From positions 5,208,001 through 5,272,000 of the forward strand of contig NC_016133.3 of NCBI RefSeq assembly GCF_000005505.3: DNA of 64,000 bases, given 5' to 3'. Position 1 is the stretch's first letter. The number at the start of each line of letters is the position of its first letter. Positions 1 through 12,934 of the stretch are shown in pieces. A program made the position numbers and the translations under genes. This stretch comes from Brachypodium distachyon (lineage: Eukaryota > Streptophyta > Magnoliopsida > Poales > Poaceae). A model generated the notes under the pieces. That model was not told the origin of the DNA, searched no databases, and saw only the letters and a list, made by a program, of their open reading frames with translations.

Positions 1-1552
1 TAGAGGCCGAACAGGGGGGGAGATACAATCAGAATTACAACCAGAATCAGAATTTTTCACAAGGGGGAAATAGAGCAAACATGACTGTTGAAGACCAGGG
101 AGGACAATCAAATGCATCTCAAGGCGAAGCAAAGAAAAATGAGAAGCAGGGGGAGAGTTCCTTCGGTCAGTTTGCCCATTTTGTCTACACCAATGAAGGT
201 AATTCTGAAAATGTCTCTCTCACCACTCACCAGCTTGAATCTGAGTGGGTTTTGGATTCAGGTGCCTCTAAGCATGTTACTGGTAACATTAGAGAATTTG
301 AAACATATAACCAGTATTCTCTTAATTGTCAACAAACCCTGCGGATGGAACTGCTCAACTAGTAAAAGGTGTTGGAACTGTGAAATGTTCTCCAGGCATA
401 CAACTACTGTGTTACATGTACCTGCTTTCCCAGTTAACTTAATATCCCTGAGCAGTCTTATTGATCAGATTGATTGTTCTGTCACTCTTAACAAGAAAGG
501 ATGTTTGATTCAGGAGGGGGAAACTGGCAGGAAGATTGGGGAAGGAACGTAGGGGGCTATGGTACCTGGACCGAGAGAAGAATGGAGGGCAAGAATCATC
601 ATTGATACTTGCAGCGGTCCAGGGTGATAAGGAGACAACGGGACATGTTTCTTTTGATAAAATGAACAAAGTTTATCCTGCTGTAATGAGTAAGGTAGAT
701 TTGAGTAAACTAAAGTGTGATGCGTGCGAGTATGCAAAACACACTAGGATCTCTTATGTGAGCAGAGGACTAAGGAGTATAACTCCCTTTATGTTGGTGC
801 ATTCTGATGTTTGGACATGTCCTGTTCTGTCCATTAACGGAATGAAGTATTTTGTGACTTTCATTGATTGCTATACTCGTATGACTTGGATATATCTCTT
901 GCGTCACAAGGATGAAGTGTTTGAATGCTTCCAAAACTTTTATGCATATGTGAGTACTCAATTCAAGGTGCAGGTATAGATGCTTAGAACTGATAATGGG
1001 ACTGAATATGTGAACAAGAGGTTTGGAACATTCCTGTCAGAAAAGGGCATTATGCATCAGACCTCCTGCCCTAATACTCCTCAAAATGGTGTGGCTGAAA
1101 GGAAAAATCGTCACATTTTAGAGGTAACTCGCTCTCTCATGTATACGATGAATGTTCCAAAAATTTTGTGGGGAGAAGCTGTTCTAACTGCTACTTTCCT
1201 TATTAATCGCATGCCATCTCGAATTCTGAATATGAAATCCCCATGTGAGCTCTTGTTTGGTGAAAACAAGTTTCCTGTTGCTCCCAAGATGTTTGGCTGC
1301 ACTTGCTTCGTCCGGGATCACCGCCTTTCAGTGAATAAGCTTGACCCAAGAGCAGTAAAGTGCATTTTTATAGGCTATCCGTCTGGGCAGCAAGGGTATA
1401 AGTGTTGGAATCCAGCCGAGAGAAGGACTTTTGTCAGCATGGATGTTACCTTTCGTGAAGCCGAGCCTTTCTATGGGGAACCAACAGATTTGAGTGTGCT
1501 ATTTGAAGGTCTTGATCATCAATTGTGTTTGCTTGATGCTCAAGAGGGGGAG

Positions 1553-1666
1553 AATGTGAGTCGATCAGGTGCTCAAGCTCAAGCTCAACCTCGTGTTCAA
1601 AATGTGAGTCAATCAGGTGCTCAAGCTCAAGCTCAACCTCGTGTTCAAGCTCAAGCTCAACCTCAA
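1553..1666 (+). repeat. 48-bp tandem repeat within the copia ORF
   Basis: Two near-identical 48-bp units start at 1553 and 1601, followed by a partial third. They encode an Ala/Gln-rich stretch in the variable linker between integrase and reverse transcriptase. The period is a multiple of three, so the frame is kept. Confidence 0.85.
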
Positions 1667-3661
1667 CCTGTATTAATTGGTTCCATCCCTATTTCTGTTC
1701 CTTGTCCACCGGCTTTAGAATCTGAACATCGCATGATTGCTCGGCAACAAAGGGATCAAGAGGGTGAGAGGCCATTACGGGTTTACTCATGGAGGAGGAA
1801 AATAGATGTAAATGAGGCACAAGGGGAGCAAGCTGAACAGGGGGAGAATGATATTCAGGTGCAAGGGGAGCCACATGTGCATGAGGAACATTCATCTGGA
1901 GATAGCACGTCAGATGCTTTGGATGTGCAATCTGATGCTAGCAAAGAATCTATAGACTGGCCAATTGCTTTGAGGAAAGGGAGACAAGCGGCTGCATCAA
2001 AACCTGTGAACAGATATGGCTTTGAACATAACATAGCTAACTATTTGTCATATGATGGACTCTCATTCTCATACAAGGCATTTATAGCATCACTTCAAAG
2101 TGTTTCTGTACCAACTAATTGGAAGATAGCAAAACAAGACCCAAAATGGTGTGAGGCCATGAGAGAAGAATTGGAAGCACTGAAGAAGAATCAAACTTGG
2201 GAGATGACTGAACTTCCAACAGGGAAGAAAGCTGTTGGGTGCAAGTGGATTTTTACAGTCAAACAAAGTCCAGAAGGAAAGATAGAGAGATATAAGGCAC
2301 GATTGGTTGCAAGGGGATATAGTCAGACATATGGAATTGACTATGATGAGACGTTTGCTCCCGTGGCAAAGATGAGCACTGTTAGAATCTTGATATCATC
2401 TTGATATCTTGTGCAGCAAACTTTGGATGGCCTCTCCATCAGTTGGATGTGAAGAATGCTTTTCTGCATGGAGATCTTCAGGAGGAGGTATACATGGAGG
2501 TACCACCAGGAATGGCTGCAGCTGGAAATGAAGGAAAAGTATGTAGACTGAAGAAATCTCTTTATGGACTGAAACAATCTCCTAGAGCTTGGTTTGATAG
2601 ATTCAGACGTGCCGTTTGTGACATAGGGTATAGACAGTGTAATGGAGACAACATTGTGTTCTATAGGCATTCAAACAAGAAGATCACCATCTTGGCGGTT
2701 TATGTGGATGATATTATAATTACAGGTGATGATGAGGCAGAAATAGTCGAGTTGAAAAAATGTTTGAGAAATGCCTTTGAAGTAAAAGATCTTGGACAGC
2801 TAAAGTACTTTCTTGGCATTGAGATAGCTCGATCGAGGAAGGGAATTGTGTTGTGTCAACGCAAGTATATTCTGGATCTCCTAGATAAAACAGGAATGAC
2901 ACAATGTCATGCAGCTGCAATCCCCATAGACCAGAATAATAAGATAACTGCGGAGACTGGTGAACTGGTTGACAAAGAAAGATATCAGAAGTTGGTGGGA
3001 AAACTTTTGTATCTTTGCCATACTAGACCTGATATTGCATATGCAGTAAGCATTGTCAGCAGGTATATGCAGGAGCCTAGAACGGGTCATTTGGATGCTG
3101 TGTATAGAATTTTGAGATATCTAAAAGGAAGCCCAAGAAAGGGATTGTGGTTTAGGAGCAATGGTCATCTTGAGATTGATGGATACAGCGACGCAGATTG
3201 GGGAAGCTGCCTTGATGATAGGAGGTCAACTTCTGGGTATTGTGTATTTGTGGGAGGAAATCTTGTGTCATGGAGAAGCAAGAAACAATCTGTTGTATCA
3301 AAATCTACAGCAGCGGCAGAGTACCGAGCTATGTCACAAGGTCTGAGTGACATGTTATGGGTAAGGCATCTTTTAGGAGAGTTAAAGGTACTAAGGGAAG
3401 GCTGTCTAAATGTCTGGTGTGATAATAAGTCAGCCATATGCATAGCAAATAATCCAGTTCAGCATGACCGAACCAAACATGTGGAGATTGACAGATTTTT
3501 CATCAAAGAAAAATTGGATGCAGGAATTATTCAGATTGGATATGTAAGTACTGGACGACAGATTGCGGACTGCTTAACAAAGGGGTTGGGAGCTAAGGAA
3601 TGCAAGTTGGCATGTGACAAGATGGGAATGATAGACATCTATCATCCATCTTGAGGGGGAG

Positions 3662-3872
3662 TGTTGAATAGTTATTGCTGGACAGTTAGTGGGCTGTGTA
3701 GTTGGCCCATGTGGCCCATATACCTTTCCCTGTACTACTATATATATATATATATATATCCCACTGAGGGAACCCTAGAGGTGTGAGAGAATAGAAGGTT
3801 AGCCCCCATCTCTTGTACTTCAGAAAACGACAGCCAAGGCCCAATTTCAGCAGCCAAGGCCCGACTTCAGCA
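3662..3872 (+). repeat. 3' LTR of the copia element
   Basis: The LTR starts TGTTGAATAG directly after the polypurine tract and most likely ends at the CA at 3871-3872, giving about 211 bp, which is short for copia. An alternating TATATA stretch at 3740-3759 is the probable promoter TATA region. The last 42 bases are two 20-bp copies (3831-3850 and 3851-3870, two mismatches) plus CA, so an end at 3852 is also possible. The 5-bp target duplication should be TACTA (3873-3877), but the other copy is off-window. Confidence 0.75.
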
Positions 3873-4133
3873 TACTATAATGCATTCATGTTATTGCCTC
3901 ATATTCCGACCACAGGCTGGCAGCTATGATCAACATGAGATTGCATAATAACCTCTATATCTCAATTTTCAAGTGGAAGGAGATGGAAAATACAAGAAAG
4001 ATCAATGAATAAGTACAGTGTGTGACAGTTGCCATACACAATTCCATCAAGACAGGCAATCTAAAATGGTAAGGTGATTAGGTGACAGACTGATGCTCTA
4101 CATAGCTAAAAGCTTCCAATATAGTTGACGTAC
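3873..4133. other. Remnant of the last TBCCD1 intron
   Basis: Sequence between the copia LTR and the donor of TBCCD1 exon 6. I looked on the minus strand for the expected final exon of about 75-80 codons and did not find it. Nothing else is recognisable. Confidence 0.6.
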
Positions 4134-7100
4134 CAAAAAGTTCGTGAATAGATCAGGATCTACACAAGTAGCAGATTCAGCTTGAACATCAGAAACCCCA
4201 GCAGGATGGGACAATGAATCATGTGGATCAACAACACCCAATACAAAAGGTTGATCCCATTTGTTTGTAGAGGGATCTACACCAACTTGCATCATGTGCT
4301 CACCCAATCTTGGATAGTAAGTATTAAATGGAGCAATCTGTTGATGCATGAAAGGAGAAATTTCACAATATTGAAATTTTAAACATTAAAAGCATTGTTT
4401 TTACTCTATCGTAGTATCGTGTCAATAAGTTCAACGTTGAACATACATTTTCCAACTGTAAGCTGCATATGATGATATATTCAGTGGCCATGAATGGTTA
4501 CCAGTCCATTAGGCGATTAATCTTCTGTTTTTCAGTTAAATGTAACAAGAGATGTTCACTTGCAAATACAGTTTACTGATCCTAGTCCTAGGTGTAATGA
4601 CATACATAATATGTACCGCATATGTGATGTGTGAACAATGGAATATAGTCCCCTCCTTTTCTCAAAGCACGGCATAAAAATGTATAGAAAAACAAATCAA
4701 CATCTTCAATACCAAATGAAAAGAAATAGATCCACCACGAAATATGTTTTCATAGTGTATTTATTTGGTATTTTAGATGCTGGTATCTTTATCCATAAAC
4801 ATGGTCAAAGTTTAAAAATGTTTTACTTAGGACAAAACTTATATGGCCAATTTTGAGAAAAGGAGGGAGTACATATGGTCTAACACTCTAAATATATATA
4901 TCTATATGCTAGTCATATGTAGCGATACAACATATCACAGTCCTCATAAAATGATTATTCTAACACTCTAAATATATATATGTATATCAATGTGTTATTA
5001 AGAATTTACAACTGTCCATTAATGTCTAGGCAGCAATCAGTGAGTCCATATGTGCAACCAGTATATACCTTCTATTATACTGTTTACAACCAAAAGAGTA
5101 ACAGAACCTCACATGTAATTTATGGTTATCCCCCACAATAAGAGGCTGGTGATTTACTCCCAAGTAGAAGATGCACTCACGGCAGTTGGCAATACATATT
5201 CGTTTTGCAGCTGCAATAATATGCACTCTTTCACAATGCTCCACCTTTACAACCTGACAACACGAAACATTATGTATTTGCCAAGTGTAATTAGCAGAGT
5301 ACAGGCATAAAAACAGCAAAATGGAAATGACCAGACCAGCCTTTATCTATCTTCAAGCAGAGGGTTTCTCATTTCCCTCTTCACTAATATATAGCATATC
5401 CAGGATCACATTCTGTAAATTAACTCGGAGCACTTTTTATATATGCCACAAGACTTTTCCAGCAATGCAGATAAAGAAGAATATCAGGTCTATTTATGGT
5501 CCATGTAACTATATATGTATGAACCACCACTAGGTAACATGTAGGCTGCAGTCACGCTTTCTTGTTGCATCTGAACATTATCAAATCTAATATCTTTCAT
5601 ATAATAAAAGCTGGCAATGTGTGACTTACATCTGTTTGCTGGAACACATCATGTCCCCAAAAGACTCCTCGGCTCACTACTCTAATTATATGGGCCAACA
5701 CACACTAAGTTCTATGCATGGAGTTACCATTAGCCCCATGTAACATGCAAAGACTTAAAGAACTTACACAGTCAAGATTACTTCCAACATTCTCCACCCT
5801 AATCTTGACTTGTCGATTCTTGTTTAGCATCGGCAATGCGACATCACACTGGCCCTCACTCTAACAATGGTGTCGGATAGCATCACATCACCATTGGTTG
5901 CGTCACGTGAACTCTCATGTGACAAATGGCATCATACCACCATCATTGGCATCACACCAACAGTCGGTGTGATACCATCGTCAGAAGGAAGGCCGGCATG
6001 ATGCTGATGTCAAGCAAGAATCGACGGGTCAAGATTAGGAGAGAGAATGTACAAACTAATATTGATTGTCTAAGTATTTCGAGTAGATTGTGTTGCATGT
6101 GGCTAATGGTTAGGTGCATTAACAGAAGTTAGCGTATGTTGGACCAAATAACTACTTGCCTAGATTAGTGTAAGTGTTGCACGAGAAGACTAACGGACCA
6201 AGGAGCTTTGGAAATATGCCGTGCATCAGGGAGGTAATTCTTGATTTGGAGTAGACATGCTGTCAAATTTAGATTGATTGTAGCAGCTGAGTCTGTGAGC
6301 GCGGCAGGAGTTGTGTGATGCAACTTTAACAATCATAATATTTAAGACAACTATCCTGGAAAATAGAAAGCATCTGGCCCTGAATTGGTGGACCAAAATA
6401 TTAAAGGCTTAGGTTTGATAGTAGGATTAGAGAGAGATATTCTTGCAGTACAAATATAATACAAAGGTTGGAAGTGAGTAAATTAGCTAGACAGACCTAC
6501 CTCCTAATCTTCTCTTCCATAAAAGAGACAGATTTCAAATGTATCTATTTGGAAAATAGGTGTTTCAAATTCTGAAGCTGTGGAAGATAACTTTAGACGT
6601 CATACTATACAGCACTACTTCAATGGCAAGTTGTATGCTACTTAGCTGGTACCAAGACCAAACTGTAAATTATCAACAAAGTCCGTGCAGCTCAAATAGA
6701 CATGTTGCAATTTCAAGTATAGAAAAAGCTGTAGAATCTATCTACAAAAATCTACGTTGGAATGATTAGTAAGACAACAACAAAGAAAATCTAATCTACA
6801 AAACAGAGGGTATGGGGAACAACAGAATGACATGCATACCTTACCAACAGCACCCAGAACAACAGTAGTATCAGAACATCCATAGACGGTAGCATACTTC
6901 AACGGTGCTAAGATGTAGATAACAGAATCATGGCAGTTCAAAACCTACAAACACAGTTTGCAGCTTGTGTTAAACAATACTGACAATATCCAGCTCTGAG
7001 GTTCCATTATTGAACAAACAAAAAAGCTACTTGGTTAGATCATTAGGACACAGAGGTGGGAGTTCCTTGAAACAACATTAAACATTAACACTGACAGTAA

Positions 7101-10100
7101 GAGAGGTAGATGTGTTCCAAAGTGTCCAGCATGACAAGTGGTTTCATATTGGTTCCCCCCAGATCAGATCAATGGCCTGCACATTTCTGTTCTGCATTAA
7201 CCTTCTACATACCCTGACCCAAGTATGCTACTTTGCATGATTATCTCCTTAATTATGCAGATGTTGCTCCATAGTATTTTTTTCCCTTCTAAGAAGCAGG
7301 AATGCTCCACTGCATATACAATGATCAAACGATTGTTTACTATGCTTACAGTGGCACATTAGCACCAGCAAGACTAAATTCAAGCACCCAATGACTCATG
7401 GAACTAGATTTTGCATAAACAATTTCTTAATATCATGCGACATTACATTGCATATTGAGTGGGGGCAATGCAAACATGTTGGGAACTTAGTACAAGAGAG
7501 TCAAACCTCTTTGTTCCTATCAACATGCAAGTTGGCTAAGTAAGGAATTTCAGTACTAATACTAATATAACTATGATCCATACCTTCACTGAATGTCCTT
7601 TGACATCAGATGCATGCTTGACAACAGAAGTTTTGGAGAAACCCTCCACAAATGTAGAATTTCTATGGAATGCAGGATTGACACCAGTAGGTGTGGTGTT
7701 CCTTGAATGACTTGTATTGGCATCAGCCATGGTAACATCGAGATCAGATGCGATCTGCTGGCTCCCTTCCTTTGCTATGGATTTCTCAGTATAAAACTCC
7801 AATGAAGAAGCGATATTCTGCAAAATCCAATCATGGACCTGAGCCGCGGATACCGGAGCAGCAGGCATGTCTGGATCAGAATTTGCAAAAAATGTTGCTG
7901 CCTGGCTTAGAGATGTTCCTTGTGAGAAATGCAATAGAAATCCAAGGTGCTCAAAAGTCTCCATTGTCAGTACCTGTACAAAAGTGGGTGTAATGTAGAC
8001 TTCAGAGCTTAATTGAAAGCATACATATCATGATAATTTTTCATGTTTCCTACGTCAAAGAGAAAAGCAGCTAATTGGTTCTGTGGAATCCAAACTGAGT
8101 TATTTTGTTAAGTTCAAAGAGATAATTACCTTCAGAAAATGCCCTCAAATGTAAGGACGCATCTATTCTCAGTTCCATACAAAGACAAGATCTCACTTGA
8201 GTAATATCTATTTAACTGGATCAGCTAAGCATTATCCTTTATTTTTTGTTTTTATTTGTTTCATACAATTTGTTTGTAGACATATATGTCTGCGTTGTTC
8301 CCACAATCCCACCTTGATCTTATGTTTTATTTGCTTGACACGAGTTGTTTAGACATATCAATCCATGTATGGTTCTCACCTTTGGATACAATTAACACCT
8401 AACATGTCAAAACTCATAGTTCGCAATCCATTTGTAGGTATATAACTATCAACAAACTCCACTGTTTAAAACAAATACTGTGTTTATATCACATTATCTC
8501 CCATATATACATTCACTCAACTAGGACAATAAGGTGGAGAATGAGGAATAGCCAACACATAATGAATAGGAATAAGTTGAGTAACTTTGTGACATACCAG
8601 AGAATCATCCCCCTCCCCCTCAACAGAATCAGCCAATAGAGTAAGAATATTAGCCATATGCTTTTGAAGATAAGATAACTGGTGAATTTCTTCATCTGCT
8701 TGAGAAGGTATAAACCGACGGCTATTACTGCGTACAAGCTACAAAAAATATAAATAGAATTACTAAGCGAAAAGATGATGTAAAAAACTATAGATATGCT
8801 ACCTAGTTGTAACTGCATTACAAGAACACTTATATGGTAATTAGTGATCTGGGTTAATAAAAAATGGAACATGCCCTGATAACCCAAATGGAACATATAT
8901 CAAACAAAGACAATACATAACATAAGCCAAGGTTGCTAAAAGACACCAAATATGCAAGTAGAACAGATAAGAAACCCGTCAAATCCAATTACAGATGTAT
9001 TATATAAAAATGCAGGTGTATAGAGTCTATGCATGTAGCTTTGAGAATGCAAAGGAACATCTATAAGTAGCATACCATGGAGTAGCGCATAGCAAACATA
9101 TACTTGATTAAATCCCAAACAAAGAGGTCATTAGTTCATAGTAAGGCATTTAAAGTTTTAATTTTATAATGAACATGCAAATTTCAGTCTCACAAACAAC
9201 CCGATAGTTCTATTTATGCAGTCACTCGTTCACAATGGCCACCACAGAAGACAGAGAGCCTGGATTTACTAGTCAAGAAATGACCATGTTCAGAGTATGA
9301 ATCCAGCAGCAACTTTACAGATCAGTATACTTTTATCATTTATTATGAAACCAAGTAATGTCAGGCTCTCTGGCTGCACGGAATGAACAGAAGCAACAGG
9401 ATGTCGTCTGGAGGACAGGGTTCCCACAGCACCAACCCCAATTGGCCACCTAATTAAGGTTATGCAATGAGAATATGTGCTTCAGAGATTTATGGTGATC
9501 GCGCAAAATCACAATGTTACAAAGTCTCAGAAGTTTTTGGGTCATGGAGTTCCAAGTCCCCATCTATATGGGGACGGTTTACTAGCCCAGTAAATAGGTC
9601 AGGGATACAATTGCTGGAGCACTTGAGGTTATGAAAGAAATGCTTGACAAAACAGGTTACCTGCTTCGTCTAAAAGCATGTCAGTTCGCTTCATATGAGC
9701 AGTAGAAAGCCAAGCGAGTAATTTGGCAGATCATGTAGCAGGAATTTCGATAATAGGTTTCCCATGGCACCAGCGCCATTTGAGTTTGCCAATACATGTT
9801 TGCCCGCATTAAACAGCTTCGGCGCAGTCAAAAAAATACATCCATGGAAAGGTAAGGTACAGTTGTTTCATTTATTTAATGCCCCAGTTCCGCTGTCAAT
9901 AGTATTGCCATATAGAGTTTCCAAATGGATGGCAATTGGTAACTTAAGTGCTTTAATCGTTCCAGCCCCTAGCTATTCTTTTCTTACACGGAGTAGTATA
10001 TAGGAGCAGCAATACCCTAGCAGAAGCATTAGAATCAGCGGGGCCATATCCTGACCTGGATCGGGGAGAGGGCGGACAGGTAGCCGTCGAACGCGGAGGT

Positions 10101-10532
10101 GGAGGGCCAGACGTCGGCGACGGCCGGCGAGTCCTTGTGCGGGCGCGGGACGAGGCGCTTGTACGACTGGATGTAGAGGAAGAGCAGCACGTCGCGGAGG
10201 TCCGCGCTGCCGTCCCCGCCGGCGCCCAGCGCGGGGTCATCGGCGGGGTGGACCGCCGCGAGCATGCCGAGCGCGAGCGCCGCCTGGTCGGGCGGGATCT
10301 GCAGCGCGTCCGCGAGCGCCGCGGCGCTCACGCGCCCGTCGACGGCGGCGGGCGCGAGCTTGTCCTTGAGCTGGGAGAGGGTCTGCGCCAGCGCGCCCTC
10401 CGGGAAGATGAGCTTGGGGATGGGCAGGAGGCCGTGCTCGAACGCCACGCGCCGCGGGCGGAGGAGGGGCGCGGGGGCCGCCACCGCCGATGCCGGCGTC
10501 GGCGGCGGCGGGTCGAGGGGCTCGTCAGCCAT
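4134..10532 (-). CDS. TBCCD1: TBCC domain-containing protein 1 (TBCCD1), 3' exon missing
   Basis: Plant TBCCD1 homologue, a relative of tubulin cofactor C. Family members work in centrosome, basal-body or Golgi positioning in animals and algae; the plant role is not settled. Exons on the minus strand: 10056-10532, 8598-8738, 7584-7973, 6840-6944, 5113-5253, 4134-4337. Each is a multiple of three, all introns are GT-AG, and they give 486 codons. Exon 1 is GC-rich and starts MADEPLDPPP. Residues about 80-240 are the conserved plant N-terminal region, including SADLRDVLLFLYIQSYKRL. The C-CAP/TBCC beta-helix lies at about 335-470, with the IANCRECIFYLG segment. Exon 6 ends FTNFL at a GTACGT donor. 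About 75-80 C-terminal residues, expected from recalled homologues, should follow on one more exon, which is not before the copia element. Reading through exon 6 would instead add 11 residues and stop at 4098-4100. Confidence 0.92.
4648..4869. mobile_element. Stowaway-type MITE in TBCCD1 intron 5
   Basis: A 222-bp element bounded by TA at 4646-4647 and 4870-4871. The left end reads GTCCCCTCCTTTTCTCAAA and the right end TTTGAGAAAAGGAGGGAG, which are inverted repeats of the Stowaway kind. It has no coding capacity. Confidence 0.75.
4881..4981. repeat. Duplicated AT-rich motif
   Basis: A 21-base motif, TCTAACACTCTAAATATATA plus T, occurs near 4879 and again near 4959, about 80 bp apart, just beyond the MITE in intron 5. 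It is a local direct duplication of unknown origin. Confidence 0.6.
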
Positions 10533-10964
10533 CGCCGCGAGAGAGGCGGGGAAGGAGATCTGGGAGAGGGACGATGCGAGACTGAGGAAGTGCGATTCAA
10601 CCGTGGAAACGGTGAAAGGGCTCTCCTCCGTGTGCCTCGGCCGTGTATTTTAAAAAAAAAATTACTGCTATTTTCATTTTTTATTGGTACGTATAATATA
10701 TTTCAGTGTATATTTTCTAATTTCAGACTATTCCAAACATGATGGAAATATACACATCGTTGTCACATTTCTGCATCAGGTGGTGGATTAAGAAGATAGT
10801 TTGGTCTCCACAAGAAAAGAATGTAAAGTTAGTGTTTTGTTTAAGCCTCTTAAATATGGATGTAAGCCATGTAGGACACTTGGACAATGTTCCAACCAAG
10901 CAGTTAAAAAGTCCCTTTTACCTTGTAGCGGGTAATCATGGTATATCTAATAATTGTTCATATA

Positions 10965-11690
10965 TAAAAATTATGGGCTATGAGCCTGTAGTATAACCCA
11001 CAAACCGATCTGAACGGCGACATTTTTTAACCAAGCAGAAACTGCTTGGATACAATATCAATATTAAAAAATCATGGATTATACCGCTATAGTTTACAAA
11101 AACGTCAAAAACGATGATTTTTTTGGTAACCGTGAATCGAGAGGTCACGATACGTGAAAAATGACCGCAGCCTCAAAAGTCATGTACTTTAGTCACAAAA
11201 GATAATGGCAATAATTTTGTCAATTGGCCAAAAATTGTTTATAATAGTACATTGCACTGGTGTTCTCGATATCCAGGAATCCCCGGTATTAAAAAGTCGA
11301 ACAACGATATTTTCTAATCATGCGGAAACTGCTTGTAGGGGGTTAACAATATCCAAAAAAGTTATTTGAATATCCAAAAATCGTGGGCTACAGTCTATGA
11401 AAACGCACAGAGCGGTGATATTTTCTCATCGTAGACGTGTACCAAGGATCACGAATTCACGATACATGAAAATCGTCCGGCGACCTGAAAATCTTGGGCT
11501 ATACCGTACAAAGAAAGACGAATTTTTCAAGAGGGCAAAACCTGTCCATAACCGTAACCGTGTACCGAGGGTCACGAAACATGAAATAGTCCATGAAACG
11601 TTCTAACGGCGATCATCTAGGTAACCAAAAATCGTAGGCTATATTCCATCGAAACACACTGAAGCGATATTTTTCGACCGGACAATGACC
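10965..11690. repeat. Degenerate repeat cluster
   Basis: A motif close to AAAATCGTGGGCTATACCGT recurs at about 10965, 11066, 11375, 11487 and 11628. It is usually followed by a GCGATATTTTT-like block and a GGTCACGA-TACATGAAA-like block. Spacing is irregular (about 100 to 310 bp), so this is an old, diverged repeat rather than a young satellite. The class is unknown; transposon subterminal repeats are one possibility. Confidence 0.55.
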
Positions 11691-12934
11691 GTCCGTAATA
11701 AACGTGTTTGTAACAATGTGGATTTTCCGGCACCTCGTCTTCAGAAGCCTTTCGACATGACAGCTCGCGATCAAGGTTTGTGTTTGTGATCTGTCTAGTC
11801 TCGGTATTGCAACGCCCTTTGATAGCGTCCGTGGACCAACTCCCAGTGTCAGCAACTCTCTCCAGCCATCAAGGATGGTGTATGTGGCGTAGTCTCGATG
11901 GCATGATACCCTGATAACATTCGTTGACTTGTTGATGTTTGGATACCCTTTGCCGCCAAGCAAGCGGGTGGAGCATGTGCATATGGTGTTAATTCGGCAA
12001 TGGCATGCCCTTGCACGATATCGGAAGCACTCCTCTCGTGGGTGTCGGAGATATGGTGGGGGAGCTGTACGGGGAAACTATAGCCGCGAGCTGTGACTCG
12101 TTCTGCTAACAAATGTGTTAGTTGTTGATCTAAAAATGCCAGGTCCCACATCTGCATATCGTACGGCCGGCCGTGCGGTGATGGTCAAACGGTCCGAGAT
12201 TGAAGGCGTGGTACGGCCGAGCTCAGCTGAGCTTTTTCCCTAAAATAAACCTCCTTGCTCTTCGATCATGGATTCATGCGAGCAACATGCATGCAAGGAC
12301 TAGCTAGACCTGTTGTAGTCGGAGGAGTCCATGTGGGAGCTGTACGAGAGTCAGAGGAATTCAGGAAGAACCGTGTAGTTCTTAGTTCTTAGTACAAAAT
12401 TCCCGCGATAAGCCTCTAGCGTAGACACGGAAGTACGGAACCATTTATATTACTACGTAACATTTTGCGCTGACTATTAATCAACATTTTTTGTATGGAC
12501 TTCTGAACCTAGCTTTTAGACTTGACTCGAGTGAAAGACTGCAACACCTTCCTCTGACCTCCTACTGCCTTCTTGGTGCTTTCGCTTCCGACATTTTCCG
12601 CAGTTCTCGTTGCTTTAACTTCTGACATCAACGGGCCACCCTTCGTCTTGTAGGCAACCAGGACGACAGCATCGCAGATCTTGAGATAATCTGAAACGAT
12701 TGGTTTTTCCTGCCGTTGACATTAATTGTTTTATTATATTCGCACAATGGTGCTTGCTTTTCTTTCTCAAACTTGGCTCCATGCGTTTGATGGAAGAATA
12801 TTAATTGGAAGAAGAAGAAAACAACTCGGTGGGGATCTTCTGGTAAGACTAGGCACCGGTCGTTTTATTAAAAAAGAAAACAGCATAGGCATCGGTTCAT
12901 GACTCCGTGCATAAAGATCAACAGTTATGATTGT

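Larger units (their letters stand above)
1..3872 (+). mobile_element. Ty1/copia LTR retrotransposon, 3' portion, degenerate
   Basis: The window opens inside gag-pol. In order, I can read a gag tail, an aspartic protease with the D-S-G-A-S motif (about 255-269), a GAG-pre-integrase remnant, an integrase core with a readable D, D (992-994) and E (1097-1099), a copia reverse transcriptase with the Y-V-D-D box (2701-2712), and RNase H ending at a stop at 3652-3654. A purine-rich polypurine tract (3653-3660) abuts the 3' LTR at 3662. The coding frame is broken: it shifts near 341 and 403, shifts again at 536-552 where the first zinc-finger His region is lost, has a stop at 977-979, and shifts at 2387-2408. 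The element therefore cannot make its own polyprotein. Its 5' LTR and primer-binding site lie outside the window. It lies antisense to TBCCD1. Family identity is firm from gene order (integrase before RT) and motifs. Confidence 0.95.

Noticed and set aside
4098..4133. TBCCD1 ending by read-through at 4098-4100
   Set aside because: The 11 extra residues do not resemble the family end and lie after a good GT donor. Kept only as a fallback.
10137..10742. Long plus-strand ORFs over TBCCD1 exon 1
   Set aside because: Arg/Glu-rich shadow frames of a GC-rich exon; the minus-strand frame has clear homology and good splice sites.
11613..12157. Minus-strand ORFs of 116 and 102 codons
   Set aside because: Overlap the degenerate repeat and show no domain.
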